From Flammeovirga pectinis (GTDB lineage: Bacteria > Bacteroidota > Bacteroidia > Cytophagales > Flammeovirgaceae): 64,000 nucleotides of DNA. Position 1 is the first letter of the stretch. The number at the start of each line of letters is the position of its first letter. The notes beneath the pieces were generated by a model that saw only the letters and a list, made by a program, of their open reading frames with translations, was not told where the DNA came from and did no database searches. This document shows, in pieces, positions 26,912-36,537 of this stretch. Position numbers and translations under genes: made by a program. The DNA is taken from the NCBI RefSeq assembly GCF_003970675.1, contig NZ_CP034562.1, positions 2,914,001-2,978,000 on the forward strand. The letters are read 5' to 3'.

Positions 26912-28121
26912 ACTGTAAATAAGGACCAAGAACTTCTATTTTACCATCAATATCATTAGGTATTTCCAAACCAATAATTTTTGCTATTGCAGGGTAAATA
27001 TTTACATTCTCAAAAGAGGGAATTTCTACTCCTTTTTTAAAGTTTGGCCCTACTCCGTAAAATATAGCATGCATATTTTTTATGGTATATGGATTATAGC
27101 CATGTGTACCCTTACTTACCCCACCTCTCGCATTTTTAAAAGCTCTTGGGGGAATAGCCTCACAAACAATTGCCGGAATTCTTTTTCCTTTAGAGTAATG
27201 TAAATTAGCTGGTATATTTTCTTTTAAATAAACATGCATTCCCTTATTTTCTTGTGCTTTTAATTTAGCATAAACCTCTTGGACGTTTGCTTCATCATTT
27301 GGATAAAGTAAGTATTGTACTCCTCCTCCATTTACACAAGTAAAATTATCAAAACTCCCTAAACCTTCTAAAATAATAGGGTGTTCTACATCTACATTTT
27401 CCATACCATGGTCTGAAACAACAATTAAATTAACGGGATGTTCACTTGCTTTAATAGTTTTATAAAGTGCTCCTATCTGTTGATCAATGTATTCTACTGC
27501 TTCTTTTGTCTCATTAGCATCCGGTCCATATCTGTGCCCTTGTGTATCTACCAAAGAAAAATATAAAGTGATAAACCTTGGTCTTTTTTCACCTTTAATT
27601 TTTAACCAATTTCCAATTTGGTCAATACGTTGAGCATATGGAGTAGATTTGTTGTATTTAAAATAATATGATGGTGTTATTCCTTGTACTCTACTATCAG
27701 AAACTGGCCAATAAAAGGAAGCAGCTTTAACTCCCTGTAACTCAGCTAGAGTCCATAGAGGTGTTCCATAAAACCAAGAACCATCTTTTTTACCAATACC
27801 TATTCTATACATTTCTTTACGTTCTGGATCGTAAAATGAATTATGAACTAAACCATTATTTGAAGGATACATTCCTGTAGCAATAGCATAATGGTTTGGA
27901 AATGTTTTACTAGGGTAAGAAGGAATCATAGAAGTTGCTTTCACCCCTTCTTTTGCTATAAGATCTAAATTAGGTGTGTTGTATTTAATAGGATAATCAT
28001 ATCTAAATCCATCTATTGATACAATAACAACTGTATTTTCATTTACTTTTTCAGTTTTTGTACAAGCTGAAAATAGTATCAAGAGTAAAATAATTGAGTT
28101 AGTAATATTTTTTGATATCAT
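26910..28121 (-). CDS. Lipoprotein ectonucleotide pyrophosphatase/phosphodiesterase (alkaline phosphatase superfamily)
   Basis: 403 residues. A lipoprotein signal with Cys20 (LFSAC) places it in the outer membrane or periplasm. The catalytic core has the NPP layout: metal ligand D37 (VSIDGFRYDY), nucleophile T73 in PSKTFPNHY with N76, then DTQGHRYGP, SDHGM and GTHGYNP supplying the remaining Asp and His zinc ligands. These enzymes hydrolyse nucleotide phosphodiesters or phospholipid-like diesters. Length matches bacterial NPPs. It is monocistronic. Confidence 0.9.
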   Translation of the reverse strand: MISKNITNSIILLLILFSACTKTEKVNENTVVIVSIDGFRYDYPIKYNTPNLDLIAKEGVKATSMIPSYPSKTFPNHYAIATGMYPSNNGLVHNSFYDPERKEMYRIGIGKKDGSWFYGTPLWTLAELQGVKAASFYWPVSDSRVQGITPSYYFKYNKSTPYAQRIDQIGNWLKIKGEKRPRFITLYFSLVDTQGHRYGPDANETKEAVEYIDQQIGALYKTIKASEHPVNLIVVSDHGMENVDVEHPIILEGLGSFDNFTCVNGGGVQYLLYPNDEANVQEVYAKLKAQENKGMHVYLKENIPANLHYSKGKRIPAIVCEAIPPRAFKNARGGVSKGTHGYNPYTIKNMHAIFYGVGPNFKKGVEIPSFENVNIYPAIAKIIGLEIPNDIDGKIEVLGPYLQ

Positions 28122-28227
28122 AATGTGTTTTATAAGTACTAGAATAATTTACGAAACTACTCCTGTTTTATTGACAAACCATATCGATTTAATTTCATTA
28201 ATAAAATGTTCTCAATAAATTATTATC

Positions 28228-28253
28228 AAATTTTTAGGCAAGCCTAAAAATTT
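28228..28253 (+). promoter_or_regulatory. Perfect 26-bp DtxR-like operator upstream of the TonB receptor
   Basis: AAATTTTTAGGC (28228-28239) and GCCTAAAAATTT (28242-28253) are exact complements around an AA centre. The core TTAGGCnnGCCTAA has the form of DtxR/IdeR/MntR-type boxes (half-site TTAGG). It ends 3 nt before the -7 element at 28257, so a bound repressor would block the promoter. Metal control of the receptor is therefore likely, but the regulator is not in this window. Confidence 0.72.
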
Positions 28254-28256
28254 ATT

Positions 28257-28264
28257 TATATTTG
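28257..28264 (+). promoter_or_regulatory. -7 element of the TonB receptor gene
   Basis: TATATTTG matches TAnnTTTG and lies 49 nt before the ATG at 28314. The -33 region is covered by the adjacent palindrome and has no clear TTG. Confidence 0.5.
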
Positions 28265-28313
28265 CAGTATAAATAATTTAGTCGTTTATAATTTATCTCT
28301 ATATACTACAGCC

Positions 28314-30719
28314 ATGAAGGCAATTCTAACTACATTTTTTTTCCTAATTACTTTTAGTGCAATAGGTTCTGATAAGATTGAAATTACAGGGCATATTACA
28401 TCTGGTAAAGAGCATCTTCCTTTTGCTACCGTTTCTGTTAATGATGGTGCATTTGGCACTTCTGCAGACGATCATGGGCATTTTAAAATTGAACTTGAAA
28501 AAGGAAAAGAATATACAATTCTAGTTTCTGCTATTGGGTATTCTCCACAACAGAAAAAAATTACTGCTACTAAAGGAGTAAGAGAAATTCATTTTAATCT
28601 TGACAAAGATTTACTGCAGTTAAATGAGGTAATTGTTTCTAGTAGTAGAAGAGAACAAAGTAGAAAAGAAACTGCTGCTGTTGTAAATGTTGTAAGTAAA
28701 GAAATTTTTACTGCTTCAAGTTCTAAAGTTGTTGCAGACGGATTAAATTTTGTATCTGGTGCTAGAGTTGAAAATACATGTGGTAACTGCGGGTCTTCTT
28801 CTTTAAGGCTAAATGGATTAGAAGGACCTTATACTCAAATATTAATGGATAGCAGACCAATTTTTAATGGTCTTGTTAGTGTTTATGGTCTAGAGCAGAT
28901 TCCTGTTTCTATGGTAGATCAAATTGAAGTTGTAAGAGGCGGTGGTTCCGTTTTGTTTGGTGCAAATGCGATTGGAGGTACTGTAAATATTATTACAAAG
29001 GCTCCTCAATTTAATTCTTACGAAGTAGGTACCAATATTAGTACTATTGATGGTAAATCAAATGATTACAATGTTTACTTCAATACTTCTGTTGTTTCAA
29101 AAAATGATAAAACAGGAGCTTACATCTATGGTTCTTATAGAAATAGAGACGCTTGGAATGCTAACCCTAATGATGTTTGGTACAAAGTTGATGATAGTGG
29201 GCAGGCAATTGGTGCTCCTTTAAAAGATGATTTCACCGAATTACCTCAATTAAAAACAGCTTCTATAGGTACTAAGATCTATCATAATTTTAATGATCAG
29301 AATAAAATAACGGGTGATCTTAGGTATATACACGAAGATCGTAGAGGTGGTAATAAATTAAATGAAGCTCCTGAAAATACTGACATTACAGAATGGATAA
29401 ACATGGGTATTGTTAGTGGTAGTGTTAATTATGATTGGTTTAGTAAGGATAAAAAAACACACCTGAATGGCTATTCAAACTTACAATATGTAAAACGAAA
29501 TAGTTACTATGGAGCTAATCAAGCTCCTGATGGTTATGGTTTAACTACAGGGACTACTTACGTTGGTGGATTACAAGCTAATTTAGACCTTGGTAAAATG
29601 TTCAATGCCCAAACTTATTTTGTTGTAGGTACCGAATATATTTTTGATGAAATTAACGATAAAAAGTTAGGCTACTTTGATCAAGATTCAGGACAAGAAA
29701 CTAACGATATTCCAGTATCGAATCAGCAATCTCAAACAATGGCTATTTTTGCTCAAAATGAATGGAAAGGTAATAAGCTATCTGTTCTTATTGGTGCAAG
29801 GATGGATTATGTAATGATTAAAGATTTTGAAAATCCTGAGAACAATAAAAACGTACCCGCAATCAATCCTAGAATAAACCTTAAGTACAATATCACAGAT
29901 GATATGCAATTAAGAGGTGGGTTTGCAACTGGCTTTAGAGCTCCGCAAATGTTCTCTGAAGATTTACATATTGAAGTAGCAGGTGGGCAAGCTGTACGTA
30001 CAGTTCTTGATCCGGATTTAAAGGCTGAAACTTCTTTTTCTTATAACCTTGCATGGGATTATGAGAAGAAAATTGGAAATGTGCAAACGTACTTTTTGGT
30101 AGAAGGTTTCCATACTCGCATCAAAGATAGGTTTGATAATCAATACCAGTATTTAGACGATGGTACTTTAATTAATTATAAAAGAAATTCAACCTCTGAT
30201 GCTATTGTACAAGGTGTAAATCTTGAAGCAAAAGTAGCTCCTTCAGAAAAACTAAATATTCAGGCTGCATATACTATTCAGACCGCAGAATACGAAGAAG
30301 ACAACCAATGGGGAGATGAAGATAGTAGTACATCAAAATATATTCTTAGAACTCCAAACCAATATGGATCTCTTACTTTAAATTACAAACCTGCTCAAAA
30401 ATGGACGACCTCTTTAACAGGTATCTATACAGGTAGTATGTATGTTCCATTATTACCTGGAGGATTTATTGACGGTCAACCTGTAGAGAATGAATCTTTA
30501 ATAGAAACACAATCATTTATTGATATGGGAGTTAAGGTTTCTTACAAAACGACCTTAGGAAGAAAGGCTACTATTGAATTAGGAACAGGTGTTAAAAATA
30601 TCTTTAATCAAATGCAAGATCAATTTGTAAGTGGTGCTGATAGAGATGCTGCATTTGTTTACGGGCCTATCACTCCAAGAATGTATTTTATTGAAGTAAA
30701 AATTGGTAACCTTTTATAA
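28314..30719 (+). CDS. TonB-dependent outer-membrane receptor (probable metal-complex uptake)
   Basis: 801 residues. A signal peptide (about 1-18) and a carboxypeptidase-regulatory-like domain (about 22-105, with FATVSVNDGAFGTSADDHGHFKIEL) come first. The plug domain follows (LNEVIVSSSRREQSRKE, LNGLEGPYTQILMDSRPIF, MVDQIEVVRGGGSVLFG and NAIGGTVNIITK) with the ENTCGNCGSSS segment common to receptors for iron complexes and cobalamin-like substrates. The 22-strand barrel ends in a C-terminal strand. It imports a bound metal complex with TonB energy. The DtxR-like operator upstream supports iron or manganese regulation; the exact ligand is unknown. No TonB, permease or siderophore gene is adjacent. 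Confidence 0.93.
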   Translation: MKAILTTFFFLITFSAIGSDKIEITGHITSGKEHLPFATVSVNDGAFGTSADDHGHFKIELEKGKEYTILVSAIGYSPQQKKITATKGVREIHFNLDKDLLQLNEVIVSSSRREQSRKETAAVVNVVSKEIFTASSSKVVADGLNFVSGARVENTCGNCGSSSLRLNGLEGPYTQILMDSRPIFNGLVSVYGLEQIPVSMVDQIEVVRGGGSVLFGANAIGGTVNIITKAPQFNSYEVGTNISTIDGKSNDYNVYFNTSVVSKNDKTGAYIYGSYRNRDAWNANPNDVWYKVDDSGQAIGAPLKDDFTELPQLKTASIGTKIYHNFNDQNKITGDLRYIHEDRRGGNKLNEAPENTDITEWINMGIVSGSVNYDWFSKDKKTHLNGYSNLQYVKRNSYYGANQAPDGYGLTTGTTYVGGLQANLDLGKMFNAQTYFVVGTEYIFDEINDKKLGYFDQDSGQETNDIPVSNQQSQTMAIFAQNEWKGNKLSVLIGARMDYVMIKDFENPENNKNVPAINPRINLKYNITDDMQLRGGFATGFRAPQMFSEDLHIEVAGGQAVRTVLDPDLKAETSFSYNLAWDYEKKIGNVQTYFLVEGFHTRIKDRFDNQYQYLDDGTLINYKRNSTSDAIVQGVNLEAKVAPSEKLNIQAAYTIQTAEYEEDNQWGDEDSSTSKYILRTPNQYGSLTLNYKPAQKWTTSLTGIYTGSMYVPLLPGGFIDGQPVENESLIETQSFIDMGVKVSYKTTLGRKATIELGTGVKNIFNQMQDQFVSGADRDAAFVYGPITPRMYFIEVKIGNLL

Positions 30720-30732
30720 AATTACACTAAAT

Positions 30733-30773
30733 AAAAAGCCGTTGCTCTAATTTAATAGAACAACGGCTTTTTT
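30733..30773. terminator. Bidirectional terminator
   Basis: A 12-bp perfect outer stem (AAAAAGCCGTTG at 30733-30744 with 30761-30772). It serves the TonB receptor and the converging TM2 gene. Confidence 0.88.
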
Positions 30774-30788
30774 GTATGGCTATATAGC

Positions 30789-31019
30789 CTATTTATCTTC
30801 GTAGAGCATTTTTTCCATAGCAGCAATATTTCCTGCTTTGTAGTTCGCTTCATCAACCATTCCTCCTACAAGAAACAAGTCTATAATCCAACCAATTCCA
30901 AATACCCCTCCAGTAAGTAAATAAACAATACCTGAAGTAGTTTTACCTAAATAGAAACGATGAATGCCTAAAACACCCACAAAAAACCATAATAAATAAG
31001 CTACTAATGTTGATTTCAT
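30789..31019 (-). CDS. TM2-domain membrane protein
   Basis: 76 residues. Two transmembrane helices separated by the hallmark GIHRFYLGKTTSGIVYLLTGG turn and ending in GWIIDLFLVGGMVDEAN, the TM2 signature. These small proteins are common in bacteria; function is unsettled. It follows the dehydrogenase gene on the same strand after about 95 nt, with a weak hairpin between. Confidence 0.88.
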   Translation of the reverse strand: MKSTLVAYLLWFFVGVLGIHRFYLGKTTSGIVYLLTGGVFGIGWIIDLFLVGGMVDEANYKAGNIAAMEKMLYEDK

Positions 31020-31085
31020 TTGATAATTATATTTTTATTGACACTTATTTAAGTATACGTTTATTAAAAGTAAATGTTACTAAAA

Positions 31086-31107
31086 TAACTATCTCAACAG
31101 ATAATTA
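31086..31107 (-). terminator. Weak terminator-like hairpin after the dehydrogenase gene
   Basis: An 8-bp stem with one G-U pair (31087-31094 with 31099-31106) and 4-nt loop, followed on the minus strand by ATTTTAG. The T-tract is poor, so it may be partial. Confidence 0.4.
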
Positions 31108-31114
31108 TTGACCT

Positions 31115-32272
31115 TTATACTAGGCTCTCTTCTAATTCTATATGCGGGAAGTTAGCTTCTCGATTCTGAAATTTAAGAATTGTATCTTTTACAATCACTC
31201 CATTTTCTATATTAATTGCATTTTTGATTGTTGGGTTTTCCTCCCACCCAGGTTTACCTGCAAGAACAGACTCCAAATGTACAATTAATGCTGCAGAAAT
31301 TGATCTTGAAGCACTCTCCCAAAGGTAAGTTGGTGTATGATCTACCGCATAATAATCTATATTATCTACAGCAATTAATGGGTTTTTAAACGTTGTAGGT
31401 TTAGCAAAATAGAAGCCCATACCTTCGTCGCAACTCACATCTATAACTAATGCACCTGGTCTTAAGCTATCCTTTTCTTCTTCAACTATAAAATTAAGTG
31501 GAGCATTTGTATCTTGATAAGTACCATTAATAATAATCTCTGATTCACTAATTAAATCTAGAAGAGCACGTTGAGAGCCATCATGTTCTACTACTTTTAA
31601 ACGAGGTTCGTTTGGACCACCTTTTTCTATACGAGCATAGTTTACATCTAAAACCTCTTCTCTAACTTCATGATCAGGTCTTTGAACACAAATAGTTATA
31701 TCTCTAAATCCATGAGCCTTTAAAGCATAAATAGCTCCTCTACTTACAGCTCCAAAACTAAAAATTGTTACTTTTCTTTGATTACCATAATGTCCATCAA
31801 TTCCTTTTAACTGCAAGGCATGGATAACAGCACAGTAACCTGCCATTTCATTATTTTTATAAAAAGTATGTCTACCAATTCGTCCACTTGGACTCCAAAC
31901 AAACATATCTTCAAAAGCAATAAGAGTTAACTTCCTATCTATAGCAATTTGAGTAATTTCTTTTTGTTGTACACAATGCGGGTATCCCCAAACTACTCCC
32001 CCTTCTTTCATTTCTTCTAAATCAGACAATATAGGTTTAGCAATGATTACCGCTCCAATATTAGCTAAGATTTCTGACCTTGATGCTACCCCTCCTGTTT
32101 GATTTGCAATTTCTTCGTCACTAATATTAAAAGGTTTACCATATCCCTTTTCGAAGATTAATTTTTTACGAATACTTTCTGATAGTCTACTTAGGTGTTC
32201 TGGATGAATAGGAATACGTCTTTCATCTTCTTTTTTAGACGTCCCAATAACTCCAATTTTAGATAAATTCAT
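31115..32272 (-). CDS. AlaDH/PNT-family NAD(P)-dependent dehydrogenase (alanine dehydrogenase or N5-carboxyethylornithine-synthase type)
   Basis: 385 residues. The N-terminus (KIGVIGTSKKEDERRIPIHPEHL) has the catalytic-domain pattern of alanine dehydrogenase and transhydrogenase, with the Arg that binds pyruvate. A Rossmann-like NAD domain includes VTIFSFGAVSRGAIYALKAHGF. The C-terminal half (DVSCDEGMGFYFAKPTTF, HTPTYLWESASRSISAAL) matches the group often annotated N5-(carboxyethyl)ornithine synthase, which reductively joins pyruvate to ornithine or lysine. It could equally act as alanine or saccharopine-like dehydrogenase. Substrate is unresolved. Confidence 0.75.
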   Translation of the reverse strand: MNLSKIGVIGTSKKEDERRIPIHPEHLSRLSESIRKKLIFEKGYGKPFNISDEEIANQTGGVASRSEILANIGAVIIAKPILSDLEEMKEGGVVWGYPHCVQQKEITQIAIDRKLTLIAFEDMFVWSPSGRIGRHTFYKNNEMAGYCAVIHALQLKGIDGHYGNQRKVTIFSFGAVSRGAIYALKAHGFRDITICVQRPDHEVREEVLDVNYARIEKGGPNEPRLKVVEHDGSQRALLDLISESEIIINGTYQDTNAPLNFIVEEEKDSLRPGALVIDVSCDEGMGFYFAKPTTFKNPLIAVDNIDYYAVDHTPTYLWESASRSISAALIVHLESVLAGKPGWEENPTIKNAINIENGVIVKDTILKFQNREANFPHIELEESLV

Positions 32273-32647
32273 ATGATTATTTTTAGATAGAAACCTATAA
32301 TCATTAATGAATTGATTAAGGTAATGTGATAAGATTATTAAAAAAGATACTTACTAAATATCAGTCATTAAGTTGATAATTAGTGTCTCAATAATCAGAA
32401 AGGATGTAGAAATATTATCCTTAAGTTCACTTCGAATGATTTGATTATGTTAGCTAGCTACAAGGTACATTATTAATAGGTAGGGATACGTTATTAAGAT
32501 AATAATCATACAATTAAGTAGAAAACAATCCATTTTTGTCTATTCTCTATTAGCTTTCAATGCTTATCTATGGATACTATTGAGTGAATAAAAAAAGCCG
32601 GATAAAATAAATTTATCCGGCTTCGATATATATAACTAAATTTTATA
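32273..32647. other. 375-nt AT-rich intergenic region
   Basis: No gene seen. It holds the presumed promoter of the dehydrogenase gene and, at 32591-32623, the sdhB terminator. A TAGCTAGCTA palindrome lies at 32451-32460. Nothing else stands out. Confidence 0.55.
32591..32623 (-). terminator. Terminator of the sdh operon
   Basis: A 12-bp perfect stem (AAGCCGGATAAA at 32595-32606 with 32612-32623), 5-nt loop, and a T-run on the minus strand. It lies 25 nt beyond the sdhB stop. Confidence 0.9.
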
Positions 32648-33427
32648 TTAGTTCGTGTAATCTGTTTCAGATCCTGAGAATGCTGCACGAGTAAATTCTC
32701 TGTTCAATCTTGCGATATGAGTAATAGAGATTTCTTTCGGACAAACAGCCTCACAAGCACCTGTATTTGTACAAGCACCAAATCCTTCAGCATCATGTTG
32801 CTCTACCATTGCTAAAGCACGACGCTTACGCTCTGCTTTACCTTGTGGTAATACTGCTAATTGAGATACTTTAGCTGCAGTGAACAACATTGCAGAAGCA
32901 TTTTTACAAGCAGCTACACAAGCACCACAACCGATACATTGCGCCGCATCCATTGCTTCATCAGCAACAGTTTTTGGAATAGCAATCTCGTTTGCATCTG
33001 GTACACCACCAGTGTTTACTGTTACGTAACCACCTGCTTGCATAATTCTTTCAAATGAAGTACGATCAACTATTAGGTCTTTCAATACTGGGAATGCAGA
33101 AGCTCTCCAAGGTTCAACAACAATAGTTTCACCATCAGAGAAAGTACGCATATGCAACTGACAAGTTGTAATACCGTGCTTAGGTCCGTGAGGTTTACCG
33201 TTGATGTATAAAGAACACATACCACAAATACCTTCACGACAATCGTGATCAAAGTGGATAGGGTCTCTACCGTCTTTTAATTCGTTCTCGTTAAGAACGT
33301 CCAACATTTCTAGGAATGACATATCTTCAGATACATCATTTACTGTATATGACTCAAATTTACCCGGCTTGTTTTCACCAGCCTGACGCCAAATTTTAAG
33401 CTTAATATTAATTGTATTTCCTGCCAT
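32648..33427 (-). CDS. sdhB: Succinate dehydrogenase/fumarate reductase iron-sulfur subunit
   Basis: 259 residues. An N-terminal plant-type ferredoxin domain (CREGICGMC for the [2Fe-2S] cluster) and a C-terminal bacterial-ferredoxin domain ([11 protein letters not shown] and [12 protein letters not shown] for the [4Fe-4S] and [3Fe-4S] clusters). It passes electrons from SdhA to the membrane subunit and menaquinone. A TTG upstream could extend the frame by three residues; the ATG at 33427 was chosen. Last gene of the order sdhC-sdhA-sdhB. Confidence 0.95.
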   Translation of the reverse strand: MAGNTINIKLKIWRQAGENKPGKFESYTVNDVSEDMSFLEMLDVLNENELKDGRDPIHFDHDCREGICGMCSLYINGKPHGPKHGITTCQLHMRTFSDGETIVVEPWRASAFPVLKDLIVDRTSFERIMQAGGYVTVNTGGVPDANEIAIPKTVADEAMDAAQCIGCGACVAACKNASAMLFTAAKVSQLAVLPQGKAERKRRALAMVEQHDAEGFGACTNTGACEAVCPKEISITHIARLNREFTRAAFSGSETDYTN

Positions 33428-33514
33428 GATCTTCAAGTTGTTGGTTGTCTTTAGTTAACAACCTGTGCTTTGAATTGTTTCAAATGGGTTGATTATCATC
33501 AACCCTTGGTCTAA

Positions 33515-35443
33515 TTACTTGTAACTACGTTGAGTTAATTTTACGTTTTCGAAGACTAAATCTTCTTTCGTTAACTCAGGATCTTGATCCTCTCCTTTGT
33601 AACCCCAAGCTGATACGTAAGTGAATTTATCGTCTTGACGAAGTGCTTCACCCTCTTCAGTTTGTGATTCTTCACGGAAGTGACCTCCACAAGATTCTTC
33701 ACGGTTATGTGCATCGATTACCATCAACTCACCTAAATCTAAGAAGTCTTCTAAACGTAATGCTTTTTCAAGCGTCATGTTTAACTCTTCATTAGTACCG
33801 ATTACTTTAAGATCTTTATGGAATTCCTTACGTAGATCTTGAATCAAACCACGAGCTTTTTCTAAACCAGCCTTATTACGAGACATACCACAGTATTCCC
33901 ACATAATATGACCTAATTTTTTATGAAGATCATCTGGTGTTTGATTACCATTGATAGTTAATACCTTATCAATACGAGCTTTAGCAGCTTTTTCAGCTTC
34001 TGCAAATGCAGGGTTATTAATATCAACCTTCTTACCTAATGGTAAAGTTGCAATGTAATCTCCCATTGTGTAAGGAATTACAAAATAACCATCTGCAAGA
34101 CCTTGCATTAATGCTGAAGCTCCTAATCTGTTTGCACCATGATCAGAGAAGTTAGCCTCTCCCAATGCATACAAACCAGGTACGTTAGTAGATAAGTTAT
34201 AATCTACCCAAAGACCACCCATTGTGTAGTGAACCGCAGGATAGATCATCATTGGCATTGTATAAGGATCATCATTAGTGATTTGCTTATACATATCGAA
34301 TAAGTTACCATATTTAGCAGCAATTGTATCTTTACCGTCACGTTTGATCGCATCAGCAAAATCCAAGAATACAGCTAAACCAGTTACACCAACACCTTTT
34401 CCTTCGTCACATACCATCTTCGCATTACGAGATGCTACATCACGGGGTACTAAGTTACCAAATGAAGGATATCTTCTTTCTAAGTAATAATCTCTATCTT
34501 CCTCAGCAAGCTTTGCAGCATTTTTTGCTAAGATTTTATGATTCTTTTGATCTTTTGGTACCCAAACACGACCATCGTTACGTAGCGATTCTGACATTAA
34601 TGTCAATTTCGATTGGTATTCACCATGTACAGGAATACATGTAGGGTGAATTTGAGTAAAACAAGGGTTAGCAAATTTAGCCCCTTTCTTATATGCTCTC
34701 CATGCTGCAGATGCATTAGATGCCATTGCATTTGTAGAAAGGTAAAATACGTTACCATATCCACCTGTACAAAGCAATACTGCATGACCTGCATGAGAAG
34801 CTATCTCACCTGTTATCAAATCACGTGTTACAATACCTTTAGCAGCACCATCAATAGTAACTACATCTAGCATTTCTTTACGTGTGTGCATTTTTACTTT
34901 ACCAGAAGCTACCATTTTAGATAACGCTGAGTATGCACCTAATAATAATTGTTGACCAGTTTGACCACGAGCATAGAACGTACGAGATACCTGAGCACCA
35001 CCGAACGAACGGTTATCTAATAACCCACCATAATCACGAGCAAAAGGAACACCTTGAGCCACACATTGGTCAATAATTTCTGTAGAAACTTCAGCTAAAC
35101 GATGAACGTTTGCTTCACGCGATCTGTAATCTCCACCTTTAATTGTATCGTAAAATAAACGGTAAACTGAGTCACCATCATTTTGATAATTTTTTGCTGC
35201 ATTAATACCACCTTGAGCTGCAATTGAATGTGCTCTTCTTGGTGAATCTTGAAAACAGTAAGCGTGTACGTTATATCCAAGTTCAGCTAATGTTGCAGCT
35301 GCAGAAGCACCTGCTAAACCTGTACCCACTACAATAATATCAAACTTTCTTTTGTTTGATGGGTTAACAAGCTTTACATTAAATTTATGTTGTTCCCATT
35401 TCGTAGCCAATGGGCCCGCTGGGATTTTTGATTCTAATGACAT
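33515..35443 (-). CDS. sdhA: Succinate dehydrogenase/fumarate reductase flavoprotein subunit
   Basis: 642 residues, the length usual for the type-B (epsilon/Bacteroidota) enzyme. FAD-binding motif [23 protein letters not shown], the [14 protein letters not shown] stretch that includes the covalent-FAD His, the catalytic [11 protein letters not shown] region, and [18 protein letters not shown]. It oxidises succinate to fumarate, or the reverse. A C-terminal segment closes the fold. It follows sdhC after about 58 nt. Confidence 0.96.
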   Translation of the reverse strand: MSLESKIPAGPLATKWEQHKFNVKLVNPSNKRKFDIIVVGTGLAGASAAATLAELGYNVHAYCFQDSPRRAHSIAAQGGINAAKNYQNDGDSVYRLFYDTIKGGDYRSREANVHRLAEVSTEIIDQCVAQGVPFARDYGGLLDNRSFGGAQVSRTFYARGQTGQQLLLGAYSALSKMVASGKVKMHTRKEMLDVVTIDGAAKGIVTRDLITGEIASHAGHAVLLCTGGYGNVFYLSTNAMASNASAAWRAYKKGAKFANPCFTQIHPTCIPVHGEYQSKLTLMSESLRNDGRVWVPKDQKNHKILAKNAAKLAEEDRDYYLERRYPSFGNLVPRDVASRNAKMVCDEGKGVGVTGLAVFLDFADAIKRDGKDTIAAKYGNLFDMYKQITNDDPYTMPMMIYPAVHYTMGGLWVDYNLSTNVPGLYALGEANFSDHGANRLGASALMQGLADGYFVIPYTMGDYIATLPLGKKVDINNPAFAEAEKAAKARIDKVLTINGNQTPDDLHKKLGHIMWEYCGMSRNKAGLEKARGLIQDLRKEFHKDLKVIGTNEELNMTLEKALRLEDFLDLGELMVIDAHNREESCGGHFREESQTEEGEALRQDDKFTYVSAWGYKGEDQDPELTKEDLVFENVKLTQRSYK

Positions 35444-35501
35444 TCTATTTTTCTTTTAAATGCTGTTAAAAAAATGATTTCAAATAATGGTTTAAAAGGA
35501 A

Positions 35502-36179
35502 TTATCCTCTCAAATACATTACAACTGGAATCAATCCAAATAACACAGGAACTATGATAGAATATGCTTTACCAACAAAAGAAATGATTGGTGTCCATCT
35601 TTTACTAGCCCATCCTAAAGTTTGGAAAGCACTAGCAAAGCCATGCCATAAGTGGAATGCAAGAACAAACATACATGCTACATATGCACCTACAATAATA
35701 GGGTTAGCATAAGATGCTGCAACAACACTGTAAAGGTCTTTCATAACTACACCGTCATAAGTTACAGTACCAATAGTACCTCTTAATTCGTGCATTACTG
35801 CCCAGTATTGTGCTAAGTGAACAACCAAGAAAACTGCAATTACAGTACCTAATACACCCATGTATTTAGAAACTGTTGTACCATCTTTGTTTGTTTGATC
35901 GTAAGCTTTATTTCCTCTAGCTTTCTTATTTTGCCTAATTAATGCAATAGCATAAACAATGTGTGCTACGAAGAATAACTTAAATACATTTGCAATTACT
36001 TGTACAATAGGATTTGTAGACATAAAATGTGCGTACACATTAAATGCTTCAGCTTTTCCCATAAGTAATGTCATGTTACCAGACACGTGTCCAGCTAAAA
36101 ATAAGATGAGCAATATTCCAGAAAGAGACATCATGATCTTCTTTCCTATTGAACTGCCCAACGTTTTTCCCCAACTCAT
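35502..36179 (-). CDS. sdhC: Succinate dehydrogenase cytochrome b subunit (type B, five helices)
   Basis: 225 residues with five hydrophobic helices (about 17-36, 60-80, 107-126, 155-178 and 200-220) and membrane histidines (GHVSG, FVAHIVYA, VHLAQYW, FHLWHGF) that bind two haems. The single-subunit diheme anchor is the hallmark of the menaquinone-linked Bacteroidota enzyme, as in Wolinella FrdC. First gene of the operon; the promoter lies at 36239-36269. Confidence 0.93.
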   Translation of the reverse strand: MSWGKTLGSSIGKKIMMSLSGILLILFLAGHVSGNMTLLMGKAEAFNVYAHFMSTNPIVQVIANVFKLFFVAHIVYAIALIRQNKKARGNKAYDQTNKDGTTVSKYMGVLGTVIAVFLVVHLAQYWAVMHELRGTIGTVTYDGVVMKDLYSVVAASYANPIIVGAYVACMFVLAFHLWHGFASAFQTLGWASKRWTPIISFVGKAYSIIVPVLFGLIPVVMYLRG

Positions 36180-36238
36180 AAAATTAACGTTTAGATAAAT
36201 ATTGTGGTGAGATAGTTCTCTCGTTTAATTTGTTGATA

Positions 36239-36269
36239 CAAAATTATACCTCAACTAATCGAGATACAA
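36239..36269 (-). promoter_or_regulatory. Promoter of the sdhCAB operon
   Basis: On the minus strand TTG (36269-36267), a 20-bp spacer, and TAATTTTG (36246-36239), an exact fit to the Bacteroidota TTG-N19-21-TAnnTTTG form. It predicts a leader of about 55 nt. Confidence 0.62.
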
Positions 36270-36480
36270 TAATCATAATCAGTTGTTGCTTATTTCGAAT
36301 AATTCTAAACAAGCTAAATTTAATCACATTTGCTTTGTTTGAAAACACTATACATATACTGTAAATCAGTCATTTAAAAACTTATTTATTAATAATAATA
36401 GTTGTAAAAACACTTGTTTAATAATAATGTTTCCAAAAGAACATAACAAAAGTCATCTTTTACACTCATTTAGAATCAAA

Positions 36481-36519
36481 AAAAATCCCCTTAAAACGTT
36501 ATTTTCTAAGGGGATTTTT
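36481..36519 (-). terminator. Terminator of ispE
   Basis: A 13-bp perfect stem (AAAAATCCCCTTA at 36481-36493 with 36507-36519) with T-run on the minus strand, about 19 nt after the stop. The 300 nt beyond it toward sdhC (36180-36480) hold only the sdh promoter. Confidence 0.88.
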
Positions 36520-36537
36520 TATATATCAATTTTACAT

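Noticed and set aside
34278-35280. Several frames within sdhA on both strands
   Set aside because: sdhA is unambiguous; the extra frames have low-complexity translations and reflect codon bias of the true gene.
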